This document shows, piece after piece, positions 8,538 to 15,669 of a stretch of DNA of 27,871 nt. Numbering within the stretch: position 1 is the stretch's first letter; each line of letters begins with the position of its first letter. This DNA comes from DASPTB01 sp035623615 (GTDB lineage: Bacteria > Actinomycetota > UBA4738): NCBI GenBank assembly GCA_035623615.1, contig DASPTB010000043.1, forward strand, positions 1-27,871, read 5' to 3'. Position numbers and translations under genes: made by a program. The notes under the pieces are model-generated. The model was given only the letters and a program-made list of their open reading frames with translations, ran no database searches and was not told where the DNA came from.

Positions 8538-9060
8538 GGCTCCCCCCCTTCGGAGAGAGCCCGCGCGGGCGAGCCCTGACCGACGCAATTGGCAGCGAGC
8601 AGCTGCACGACTGGCACGGACACGAACCATGGTCCCCCCTCCCCGACCCGCTTGTGCGGGCCCATATCGCCACGGCCGATCCTTCTGACTCTGTTCGTCA
8701 GGCTGACGGATACAGACGCTCCCATGCAAGCAGTCAAGTGACCTACAGCACTTGCGGTAGGCATCCTGGCATTTCCGGATAAGAAGGGCTTTTCTATCGC
8801 CCGAAGCGACAACGCGTGCATCCGAGCGGGCAGTTGGGACTGCGTCGGTTAATGGCCGAGTCCTGGACCCACCGTCTCTTCCTCGACGGGCCTAATACAC
8901 CAACCTCGAACATGAGCTGCAGGCGAAACATCGACGAACCAGAGATCAGAGCTCGGGCTTGGTCCTCCTCTTCTCCACTTGTAGCTTCCCAATCCCGCGT
9001 CCTGCCTGGATCTGCCAGCGTCCTTAGACGCCTATTAGAAATCCACTGAAGGGCAGGGAG
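8538..9060. other. gene-free leader and right end of the inserted segment
   Basis: About 520 nt without a convincing gene. Near the DNRLRE gene the minus strand could fold into two GC-rich hairpins: a perfect 12-bp palindrome GCCCGCGCGGGC at 8569-8580, and CCCGC-ACAA-GCGGG around 8646-8660. A second SD-like tract with an ATG at 8630 lies between them. I could not match these to a known riboswitch class. The remainder to 9060 shows no feature I can name. Confidence 0.6.
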
Positions 9061-10806
9061 TCACCGCTGTTCAAGCCGCCGTTCCGCGGAGTACGGGAAG
9101 ATGTCGACGATCTCGCCGCTGCGCACCCGTTGTTGGATCTCCAGCCAGAACGTGAGGTCGTACAGCTTTCCGTGCGTCTCGCCGAGCAGCTCCTTCAGAT
9201 CAGGTGGCAGTGCGATGAACGTCGGGAACTCCTCGGGGAAGACGTCCAGCGGCGTCACGCCGAACCAGGGCTCGTCGCCGAACTCGTCGTCGTAGGACGA
9301 CGAGGACGGCATCGCGCGGAAACTCAGATCGGACAGCAACGACAGCTCGTCGTAGTCGTAGCAAACGACCCGCCCGTGCCGCGTCACGCCGAAATTCTTG
9401 GGCAGCAGGTCCCCCGTAAACACGTCCGTCGCGGCGAGGTCCTCGACGGCCTGTCCCATGTCGACGACCGCCGCGCGCGCAGCCATCGCCGACTCCGTTC
9501 GCACGTACACGTCCAGGGGTTCGACGCGCCGCTCGACGTACGCGTGATGCAGGACGACCCAATCGTCTCCGATCTCGACCGTGCGTCCGGCCTGCCCCGC
9601 AAGCTCTTCCAGCGCCTCCTCGGAGAACCGGTGACGGTCGAACTCCAGGTGCTCGAACTCCTGCGCCTCGACCAGGCGCCCCGCGCGGTCGTGCCGGAAC
9701 ACCATCCGGTAGCTGCGCATGACCGAGTCGCGGGTCACCGACTTTGGCGGCGGGAAGCGGTCGCGGATCACCTTCACCACCATGTCGAACCCCGGCATGG
9801 TGAACACGATCATCACGAGGCCCGGCGTGCCGGGCGCGAGCTCGAATCGATCGGTCGTCGTCTCCAGGTGTCGCAGCAGGTCCCGGTACAGCTCGGTCTT
9901 CCCGTGCTTGTGGAACCCGATCGCGATGTACAGCTCCGCGACCCGCTTCTCGGGCATCAGCCGCTTGAGGAAGGCGACCAGTTCCGCCGGGGGACCGGCG
10001 TCGACGTGGAAGTGCGAGCGCGTGAAGCTGAACAGCACCGAGAGGTCCTTCTCGCCAGTCAGCACCGCGTCGACCAGGACCCCGTCGGGAGTGTTGAGGA
10101 ATGCGAGCGCGAAGGGAAGCTCGACCTCGCCGGCGCGCACTGCCCCGACGAGGTACGCGCCCTTGCGACGGAAGAAGGGCGCGCGGACGAGCTCAGCCTG
10201 GTCGAACGAGCCGGCCCGCCCGCCCCCGCCCGTTTCCGTTGTCCATCGGTCGAGCCGTTCCGCCGCGAGCGCCGCGTCGCCGCGCAGGTCGCGATATGGG
10301 GCGTCGAACCAGGGGTCGCGCAGGATGGCCTCGATCAATCCGGCCGTCGTCCCGTCCCGGTAGATCCGCGCCACCCCCTGCGCCGACGAGGGCGGCGGCT
10401 CGGCGAAGTCGCTGTCGACGAATTCAATCTGCTGGTCCACGCCGACCGTCGTGAAGATCCGCCTCGTGACGGAGTTGAAGAACGTCTCGGCGAGCTCGCG
10501 GTCGTCCCGGTGGGCGACGAGCGAGGAGTACTCGCTCCGCGCCGCCGTCCAGAGCGACTCGTCCGTGGTGCGCTCGCCCAGGGACGACCTCACCTCACGT
10601 TCGATGGAGTTGACCGTGTGGCCGTACAGGTCGAGGCGCAGCACCGAATCGGCAACCTCGCCGTGCCAGTCCTGCCGGCGAAACCGGTCGCGAGCGCGCC
10701 GCGTGATCGCGGAGAAACCGCTGCGGTACGCCTCGAATGCGGCTGCGATGTCGGAGGCCACCTCGCCCGGCAATCCTCCCGTGCCGGGCGTGGGGGCATC
10801 ACCCAT
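9061..10806 (-). CDS. aceK: isocitrate dehydrogenase kinase/phosphatase
   Basis: The 581-aa protein is a full-length AceK, the bifunctional enzyme that phosphorylates isocitrate dehydrogenase and reverses this, steering carbon between the TCA cycle and the glyoxylate shunt. The N-terminal regulatory half covers about 20-315. The kinase-like half has the GLVMIVFTMPGFDMVVKVI loop with K345, D466 in TGDLLPKNFGVTR, N471, and D484 in CYDYDE; all sit 9 residues beyond the E. coli positions K336, D457, N462 and D475 as I recall them, so the active site is intact. The ATG overlaps the preceding cysteine synthase-like gene by 8 nt, suggesting translational coupling. The last 15 codons (VDIFPYSAERRLEQR) lie in the direct repeat and may have been supplied by the adjacent insertion. 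No icd, aceA or aceB is in the window. Confidence 0.93.
   Translation of the reverse strand: MGDAPTPGTGGLPGEVASDIAAAFEAYRSGFSAITRRARDRFRRQDWHGEVADSVLRLDLYGHTVNSIEREVRSSLGERTTDESLWTAARSEYSSLVAHRDDRELAETFFNSVTRRIFTTVGVDQQIEFVDSDFAEPPPSSAQGVARIYRDGTTAGLIEAILRDPWFDAPYRDLRGDAALAAERLDRWTTETGGGGRAGSFDQAELVRAPFFRRKGAYLVGAVRAGEVELPFALAFLNTPDGVLVDAVLTGEKDLSVLFSFTRSHFHVDAGPPAELVAFLKRLMPEKRVAELYIAIGFHKHGKTELYRDLLRHLETTTDRFELAPGTPGLVMIVFTMPGFDMVVKVIRDRFPPPKSVTRDSVMRSYRMVFRHDRAGRLVEAQEFEHLEFDRHRFSEEALEELAGQAGRTVEIGDDWVVLHHAYVERRVEPLDVYVRTESAMAARAAVVDMGQAVEDLAATDVFTGDLLPKNFGVTRHGRVVCYDYDELSLLSDLSFRAMPSSSSYDDEFGDEPWFGVTPLDVFPEEFPTFIALPPDLKELLGETHGKLYDLTFWLEIQQRVRSGEIVDIFPYSAERRLEQR
9074..9109 (+). repeat. 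36-bp direct repeat, right copy (inside aceK 3' end)
   Basis: This copy encodes the VDIFPYSAERRL end of the intact aceK on the minus strand and matches 6642-6677 at 35 of 36 bases. It marks the right border of the lower-GC segment. Confidence 0.92.
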
Positions 10807-11740
10807 AGAACTCGGGCTCGCCGAGGTACTTCTCCCCTTCGTCGGGGAACAGCGCGACGACGGTTCGCAGCTCGGGGTGCTCGTCCCGGATGCGGCGTGC
10901 GGCGAGCAGGTGCGCTCCGCTGCTCGGCCCGACCAGCATGCCGTGCGTGCGTGCGATGCGCCGCATCTCGTGGACAGCGTCCTCGCTGGGAATCAGCACG
11001 ACCTCGTCGATCATCGCCCGGTACCGCTCGTAGATCGCCGGCACGAACCCGTCGGAGATTCCCTCCAGCAGGTGCTTGCCGACCTCGCCCCGCTCGATGG
11101 TCGGCGATTCCGCCGGCTCGAGCGCGACGAGCAGGCACGTGGGGTTGGCGGCGCGAAACGCCTGTCCCACGCCGACGAGCGTGCCGCCGGTCCCAACGCC
11201 CGAGACGAGCGCGTCGGGCAGCGAGCCGTGTGGCAGCTGCGAGAGGATCTCGGGTCCGAGCCACTCGCGGTTCTCCACGACGTTCCATTCCGACTCGAAC
11301 TGGGCGGGCGCGAAGAAACCGGGCCGCTCTCCCAGCTCGGCCGCCTTCGCGAGGGCGTCGTTGACGTGGAAGTCGCCGATCTCGAGCACCTGGGCGCCGA
11401 ACGCGCGGGAGATGGCGGCGCGCTCGCGGCTCACCCCTCTCGGCATGACGACGAGCATCTTGTAGCCCTTCACAGCGGCCACCATCGAAAGGGCGTTGCC
11501 GGTGTTGCCGCTGCTCGCTTCCACGATCGTGTCGCCGCGATGCAGCAGCCCTTCCGCTTCGGCGCGCTCGATCACGTACTTTGCCAGGCGCGCCTTCACC
11601 GACCCGGAGGGGTTCGTGAACTCGAGCTTCGCCCAGATGCCCTCGACGTCGACGAGCGGCGTGTTCCCGATCGCGTCGAGGATCGTGCCGGAACGGCCCG
11701 GCTGGGCGAGGTCAAGCGGCGGGCGGTTCTCGGTACGCAC
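10799..11740 (-). CDS. cysteine synthase-like PLP-dependent enzyme
   Basis: The 313-aa fold type II PLP enzyme fits the CysK/CysM family, which makes cysteine from an activated serine and a sulfide donor. The PLP lysine is K49 in NPSGSVKARLA, the substrate loop SSGNTG is at 76-81, and the phosphate-binding GTGGT lies near 186-190. Length is typical. It may use sulfide from the operon at 131-4497, but substrate (O-acetylserine, O-phosphoserine or another) cannot be told from motifs. The GTG start has a GGGGGA tract about 9 nt upstream and a consensus-like promoter. Its stop overlaps the aceK start by 8 nt, an unusual pairing of amino-acid synthesis with a TCA regulator. Confidence 0.9.
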   Translation of the reverse strand: MRTENRPPLDLAQPGRSGTILDAIGNTPLVDVEGIWAKLEFTNPSGSVKARLAKYVIERAEAEGLLHRGDTIVEASSGNTGNALSMVAAVKGYKMLVVMPRGVSRERAAISRAFGAQVLEIGDFHVNDALAKAAELGERPGFFAPAQFESEWNVVENREWLGPEILSQLPHGSLPDALVSGVGTGGTLVGVGQAFRAANPTCLLVALEPAESPTIERGEVGKHLLEGISDGFVPAIYERYRAMIDEVVLIPSEDAVHEMRRIARTHGMLVGPSSGAHLLAARRIRDEHPELRTVVALFPDEGEKYLGEPEFYG

Positions 11741-11768
11741 GTTGCGCGTCCCCCAGGTGAGAGGACGG

Positions 11769-11798
11769 AGGGTATCCGTGAACTGAACGGCGAGTCAA
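11769..11798 (-). promoter_or_regulatory. sigma70-like promoter of the cysteine synthase-aceK pair
   Basis: On the minus strand TTGACT (11798-11793) and TACCCT (11774-11769) are 18 nt apart, close to the TTGACA/TATAAT consensus. A start about 7 nt downstream would leave a leader of about 20 nt holding the GGGGGA ribosome site before the GTG at 11740. Confidence 0.6.
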
Positions 11799-11826
11799 GA
11801 GTGACTCCCGGAGTGCTCGCGAGCAC
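11792..11826. terminator. overlapping palindromes after the propeller gene
   Basis: Immediately downstream of the minus-strand stop at 11832 lie the perfect palindrome GTGCTCGCGAGCAC (11813-11826) and the hairpin GAGTCA-AGAG-TGACTC (11792-11807). No T-tract follows. They may end the propeller transcript. The second hairpin includes the -35 box of the next promoter, so it could also be an operator. Confidence 0.4.
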
Positions 11827-11831
11827 ACCCG

Positions 11832-12938
11832 TCAGCAGTTGTGGACGATGAGCGTGCTGGTGACGATGCCGTCGCGGTAGGAGCCCACCGCCCACGCATG
11901 GCTTCCGGCGGCGGCGACCCCCGAGAGGAAGTCGTTGTCCGGCCCGGGGTCGGGGCTCGACTGCCGCTTCCAGGATCCGGCTCTCTCCTGGAGGATCACG
12001 TTGGTGGAGCCGCCGGGCTCGCCGCCCACGACCCAGTCGGTCCCCGACAGGTTCCCCGCGATCGCGTCGAGTTGCGTGTACTGCGGCGCCGGCGTCGACA
12101 CGGACGTCCACGCGGATCCGTCCCACAACTCGACGAGGGCGCCCGACTGGGTTCCGAACGAGCCGGCCACCATCGCGGACGTGGCGTCTGCCTGCACCGC
12201 CTCGAGCGTCCCATAGAGCACGGCGGGGTCGGGAGGGACGATGCTCCACGAGGAGCCGTCCCACTGCTCGATCAGCGGATAGGAGTTGCCGTCCTTGTCG
12301 GTGGAAGAGCCGACCGCCCATCCGAGGGTCGGGGACACCATGTCGACCGCCGACAGCGTCGGCAGCCGACCCTTCCCGGGACTGGCGCTCGGGACCTGCT
12401 GCCAGGTGCTTCCCACGCGGTGCAGGATCAGGGCGGCGGCCTTCCCGCCGGCCGAGTAGCCGCCCACGGCCCACGTTCCAGCCGACTTCGACGAGCTGAC
12501 GCCGTACAGCGCGCTGTCCTTCAGCTTGGGGACGTGCTTCCTGGTCCACGACGTGCCGTCCCAGTGATAGCTGGCCGCCTGGCTCCCGATGAACCCTTCC
12601 TGCCCCACCGCCCACACCGACCTCGCCGAGGATCCGGAGACGCCGGAAAGGGCGATGCCGCTCGCGTCGGGCGAGGCCGGCACGAGGACCCAGCCCGCCA
12701 GCGTGAGGTGCTCGATGAGCGGACTGCCGTCGGTCGTGCCCTCTCCCACCGCCCAGACATCGGTCGCCGACGCGGCCCACGCGGCGTTGAGCCAGCTGTT
12801 GGTCGTGGGGTTCGGGCTCACCTGTTCCGCCCAGGAACCGCACGACGCCGGAGTCACGCTCGCCCCGGCGGGCGAGCCGAGCATGCCCGCGACGGCCGCC
12901 GCGACGAAGATGACAACCGTTACCTTGTGAAGCCGCAT
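11832..12938 (-). CDS. secreted beta-propeller-like repeat protein
   Basis: The 368-aa protein starts with a signal peptide (MRLHKVTVVIFVAAAVAGML, cleavage likely after PAGA near residue 26). The mature part repeats a unit of about 45-50 residues ending in motifs such as DVWAVG, SVWAVG, GTWAVG, LGWAVG and HAWAVG, each followed by a hydrophobic strand and WDGTSW-like turns. This pattern is common in bacterial beta-propellers of unknown binding role, and about six or seven blades fit the length. Two cysteines (about 33 and the last residue) could clasp the first and last blades. The ATG has GGGGAGGAG just upstream. No catalytic motif is seen; extracellular location is inferred from the signal peptide. 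Confidence 0.85.
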   Translation of the reverse strand: MRLHKVTVVIFVAAAVAGMLGSPAGASVTPASCGSWAEQVSPNPTTNSWLNAAWAASATDVWAVGEGTTDGSPLIEHLTLAGWVLVPASPDASGIALSGVSGSSARSVWAVGQEGFIGSQAASYHWDGTSWTRKHVPKLKDSALYGVSSSKSAGTWAVGGYSAGGKAAALILHRVGSTWQQVPSASPGKGRLPTLSAVDMVSPTLGWAVGSSTDKDGNSYPLIEQWDGSSWSIVPPDPAVLYGTLEAVQADATSAMVAGSFGTQSGALVELWDGSAWTSVSTPAPQYTQLDAIAGNLSGTDWVVGGEPGGSTNVILQERAGSWKRQSSPDPGPDNDFLSGVAAAGSHAWAVGSYRDGIVTSTLIVHNC

Positions 12939-12978
12939 CTCAGCTCCTCCCCGGACGCGTCAGCCGACCATGGCTCCC

Positions 12979-13004
12979 GCGTCCGCGAACCGATTCGCGG
13001 ACGC
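12979..13004. promoter_or_regulatory. perfect 11-bp inverted repeat between divergent genes
   Basis: GCGTCCGCGAA (12979-12989) and its exact complement (12994-13004) are separated by 4 nt. The GCGTCC half-motif recurs nearby at 12953-12958 (inverted) and 13044-13049. Because both flanking genes are transcribed away from it, it is unlikely to be a terminator. It could be an operator, or a 5' hairpin of the propeller-gene leader. Confidence 0.45.
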
Positions 13005-13129
13005 AAATAATGCAAGACGGACCTCCCGAGCGCAAGGGAAGTCGCGTCCGTTGATGGCAGTTCCGACCGGAGCGCCCGGTATGCCCAGGACGATCAACCT
13101 TCGGAACCCTCGCTCCGATACCTGAGTCC

Positions 13130-13924
13130 GTGGACGTATTCGCTCGCATAGGGCCACGCCGCGCCGCCGGAGAGGGCTGGCTCCGGTGGAGCCTGTCCGC
13201 CGCCGCGGTGCTTGCGCTGCTCGGGATTGGCTGGTGGCTCACGGTATGGGCCGGCGGAAGCGACAAGGTCACCTTGAACTGGTTCTACATACCGATCCTG
13301 GTCGCGGCGATGTTCCTCGGGCCGGCCGGGACGCTCGTCACCGCGGCCCTCGCGACGCTGATCGCCGGCCCGCTGACGCCTGCCGATGCGCATCTCCATC
13401 TATGGGAGCCGCCGTCGATCTGGATGACGCGCGGGCTCTTCTACATCGGCATCGGTCTGTTCGTCGCGTGGGTCATCGAGCTGCGCCGGCGATCGGAGGA
13501 TCAGCTCGAGGCGACCAAGGCCGCATACCGCAACCTGGTCGAGCAGCTGCCGGGCGTCGTGTACATGTGCGAGTTCGGCGGCGACGGCGACTGGCTGTAC
13601 GTGAGTCCCGGCATCGAGCGGCTCCTCGGCTACACGCCGGCCGAATGGCTTGCTCATCCGAATCCGTTCCGCTCGCACGTCCACCCGCAGGACCACCTGT
13701 GGATCATGCAGCAGGAGGTTCTGAGCAGAGCGAGCCGGACGCCGATGGACCTGGAGTACCGCATGCGGCGTCGCGACGGAACATGGATCCGAGTTCGGGA
13801 CACGGCATCGGTGGTGGCGGACGGCGACGGCGCGCCGATGTGGATGCAGGGCGTCCTCACGGACGAGACCGTTCGGGCCGAGGGGGCTCGGACCGAGGCC
13901 GCGAAGCGGGGCTCCGCGGCCTGA
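13130..13924 (+). CDS. membrane-anchored PAS-domain protein without output domain
   Basis: The 264-aa protein has three hydrophobic segments (about 20-42, 51-82 and 102-119) resembling the N-terminal membrane region of some sensor kinases, a short coiled linker (RRRSEDQLEATKAAYRNL), and one PAS fold of the PAS_3 type (about 133-250; VVYMCEFGGDGDWLYVSPGIERLLGY, YRMRRRDGTWIRVRDTA). It then ends with a charged tail. No kinase, GGDEF, cyclase or DNA-binding domain follows, and no frameshifted remnant of one is evident before the next gene. It would sense a ligand or redox state and act through a partner, or be a truncated kinase. The GTG start has no strong ribosome site, so the exact N-terminus is uncertain. 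Confidence 0.82.
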   Translation: MDVFARIGPRRAAGEGWLRWSLSAAAVLALLGIGWWLTVWAGGSDKVTLNWFYIPILVAAMFLGPAGTLVTAALATLIAGPLTPADAHLHLWEPPSIWMTRGLFYIGIGLFVAWVIELRRRSEDQLEATKAAYRNLVEQLPGVVYMCEFGGDGDWLYVSPGIERLLGYTPAEWLAHPNPFRSHVHPQDHLWIMQQEVLSRASRTPMDLEYRMRRRDGTWIRVRDTASVVADGDGAPMWMQGVLTDETVRAEGARTEAAKRGSAA

Positions 13925-13929
13925 GGCCC

Positions 13930-14163
13930 TCAGTCGTCCAAGGGGGGAACGGGGTCCGCGTCGTCCCGTTCCTTTCGCTGACGGACGACCGCCGATCGCG
14001 CGGTGACCGCCATCAGCGCCAGGCCGACGACCGCAAGCGTTGCCGGCCAGATCCATCCCGCGTTCATCCGGGAAGCGTCGCCGCCGAAGAGCGCGAAGAC
14101 GCCGACGACGGTGAAGAGCGCGCCGGCGACGAAGGCGATGGGATCGAGTGGATGGCGGGTCAT
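13930..14163 (-). CDS. small two-helix membrane protein of the PspC locus
   Basis: The 77-aa protein has two hydrophobic segments (about 8-27 and 37-54) separated by GGDASRMNAG, and a charged C-terminus (RQRKERDDADPVPPLDD). Its ATG has a good GAGGAAGGA about 7 nt upstream. It follows the PspC-toastrack gene by 44 nt on the same strand, so they are likely co-transcribed. Short proteins of this shape commonly accompany PspC/toastrack genes in actinobacteria, probably as envelope-stress partners; this role is inferred from position. It is convergent with the PAS gene, with a 5-nt gap. Confidence 0.8.
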   Translation of the reverse strand: MTRHPLDPIAFVAGALFTVVGVFALFGGDASRMNAGWIWPATLAVVGLALMAVTARSAVVRQRKERDDADPVPPLDD

Positions 14164-14207
14164 CTGGGCATCCTTCCTCTTTTGATGTCGGGTGTCGTGG
14201 TTGGCGG

Positions 14208-15449
14208 TCACGGGGTCGCGGGCGGCGACGGCGAGGCCGTCACCGGCGGACCGATCTCCTGGACCGAGGGCGCACGATCCACGGTCACGTCTCCGTACGT
14301 GACGTCGAGCCGAAGGATGATGTCTGGCGCCGAGGCCGAGACGGGTTCGATCTGCTGCAAGTCGAGGTTGCGTCCGCTGATCGAGCTTCCGAAGACGGTG
14401 GCGGCGCCCGCCGCGACGTCGCCAGAGAGGGCGACGGTGGCGTCGTCGGGAACGAGGACGCGAAGCCGGCCCGCGACCACGCTCGCCGTCACGGTCGGTG
14501 TGGGACTCGTGTCCCCGAGCCCCTCCAGGTTGATGGTCATCTGGCCCGCGACCAATCGGTAGGGCGTGCTCACGTTCCCCGAGGCCGCGGGAAGGTAGTA
14601 GCGGTTGCCGAATCCGCCCTCGATCGGGACGTGCACCGGGCTGAGCACGGCGGTCAACGGGGCAAGCAGCAGGCACATCGCGATCAGCCAGCGCGCGCGT
14701 CCGACCCAGGCGCTGATCAGCAGCCCGGTACCCACGATCGTGAGCGCGAGGGCAGCGTAGACGACGGGGCGCGGGCTGACGGCGCCGATTTCGTCGAAGA
14801 ACCCCAGGACCCCCACGGCGGCGAGCGCGACCCCGAGGACGAACCATCCCAGGAGGGAGCGCTCGCGCGGCGGCCGCGGGCGGACCGCCGTCGTGGGCGC
14901 GGTCGACGGCGGCGGGGGTGGAGGGATGAACTCCGGGACGGTGGCCGCCGGGCCCGCGGCGGAGGGCTCGATTGTTTCCGTTCCGGGCGCCGTGGTCGCC
15001 CACGAGCCCGGGCCGGGAGTCGGGCCTCGGTTCGTCTGGTCGGCGCGGAAGAACAGATAGATGCCGAGGCCGATGAAGCCGAGGCCCCAGATGACCGCCG
15101 GCGCGACGAAGAAGGTATGGGTCGCGAGGAGCGCCGCTCCGATGAACAGAAGCAGTGCGCCCGCCCACGCAGGACCGGCGAGGGCGCGGTGGGAGATTCC
15201 CTGCGCGATCGACTCCGGGTCGCCCTCGGCCGGAATCAGCAGCCAGCCGGCCACGTAGAGGAGAACGCCGGCGCCGCCCGCGAGGGTCAGCCCGACGAAG
15301 GCGAGTCGGACCACCCAGGGGGGGATGCCCAGGTAATCGGAAAAGCCGCCCGCCACCCCCGCGACGAACCTCCGGTCGACCCGTCGCCGGAGGCGGCGCA
15401 CGCCGCCGTGATCGCGCTGAGTTCCCGTCTGGCCCCACTCGTCCGCCAT
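14208..15449 (-). CDS. PspC-domain membrane protein with C-terminal toastrack-like domain
   Basis: The 413-aa protein has a PspC domain at about 18-75 (RRFVAGVAGGFSDYLGI, WVVRLAFVGLTLAGGAGVLL), further membrane helices around 85-130, a proline-rich linker (about 150-185), three or four more helices (about 190-270), and a C-terminal beta-rich region (about 290-400; GRLRVLVPDDATVALSGDV, DIILRLDVTYGDVTVDRA). That region matches the toastrack/LiaF C-terminal style seen in envelope-stress sensors. The ATG at 15449 is preceded by GGGGAAG. The gene is divergent from a PspC-histidine kinase over 220 nt, an arrangement in which the PspC proteins are thought to sense membrane stress and control the kinase. 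Known functions of PspC/LiaF relatives support this; direct function here is inferred. Confidence 0.88.
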   Translation of the reverse strand: MADEWGQTGTQRDHGGVRRLRRRVDRRFVAGVAGGFSDYLGIPPWVVRLAFVGLTLAGGAGVLLYVAGWLLIPAEGDPESIAQGISHRALAGPAWAGALLLFIGAALLATHTFFVAPAVIWGLGFIGLGIYLFFRADQTNRGPTPGPGSWATTAPGTETIEPSAAGPAATVPEFIPPPPPPSTAPTTAVRPRPPRERSLLGWFVLGVALAAVGVLGFFDEIGAVSPRPVVYAALALTIVGTGLLISAWVGRARWLIAMCLLLAPLTAVLSPVHVPIEGGFGNRYYLPAASGNVSTPYRLVAGQMTINLEGLGDTSPTPTVTASVVAGRLRVLVPDDATVALSGDVAAGAATVFGSSISGRNLDLQQIEPVSASAPDIILRLDVTYGDVTVDRAPSVQEIGPPVTASPSPPATP

Positions 15450-15526
15450 GGCTGCTTCCCCTTGTCGTGGTCTGTCGTCGGACTCGCGATTCGCTCGGAA
15501 CGATCCTGCGCAGGGCGCCGGCCGCG

Positions 15527-15596
15527 CGACATCGGGGATCGCCCGGGTTTTCACCCTGATCACCGAAGACCGGGTCGAGGGTGTCCCCCGATGTCG
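15527..15596. promoter_or_regulatory. nested inverted repeat in divergent PspC promoter region
   Basis: CGACATCGGGG (15527-15537) and its exact complement (15586-15596) flank a second inner pair, CACCCT (15552-15557) and AGGGTG (15578-15583). The 11-mer GGGGATCGCCC also occurs twice directly, at 15534-15544 and 15649-15659. The repeats sit between the two divergent PspC genes and are candidate binding sites for the LuxR-type regulator encoded at 16950. Confidence 0.45.
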
Positions 15597-15669
15597 GCAG
15601 GGGTGCCCATGTGCGACCATCCCGGAAGGAATACGGGGCGCTGCCCTGGGGGATCGCCCCTGGTGGGAG

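Larger units (their letters stand above)
6678..9073. mobile_element. putative inserted segment between aceK-tail repeats, no integrase
   Basis: The roughly 2.4-kb segment between the two direct repeats counts about 52-60% GC in most sampled 60-base lines, against about 65-75% in neighbouring genes. It carries one gene (a secreted DNRLRE-type protein) plus long non-coding flanks. The right repeat forms the present 3' end of aceK, and the left copy keeps another in-frame aceK end. This is the pattern expected when an element integrates by site-specific recombination into a gene's 3' end and restores the frame. No integrase, transposase or clear terminal inverted repeat is present, so it could be a non-autonomous cassette, a remnant, or an exchange between related aceK loci. 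Confidence 0.5.

Noticed and set aside
8535..8640. GGGGGAGCC/GGGGGACC strings resembling parts of a ydaO-type riboswitch
   Set aside because: They coincide with the two ribosome-binding tracts, and I could not build the rest of the riboswitch.
6679..9058. Six-bp inverted match CCCTGC / GCAGGG just inside the two direct repeats
   Set aside because: Too short to be told from chance in this composition; not called as terminal inverted repeats.
9130..11364. 744-codon plus-strand open frame opposite aceK
   Set aside because: Low-complexity Arg/Gln/His-rich translation, opposite two genes with intact active sites.
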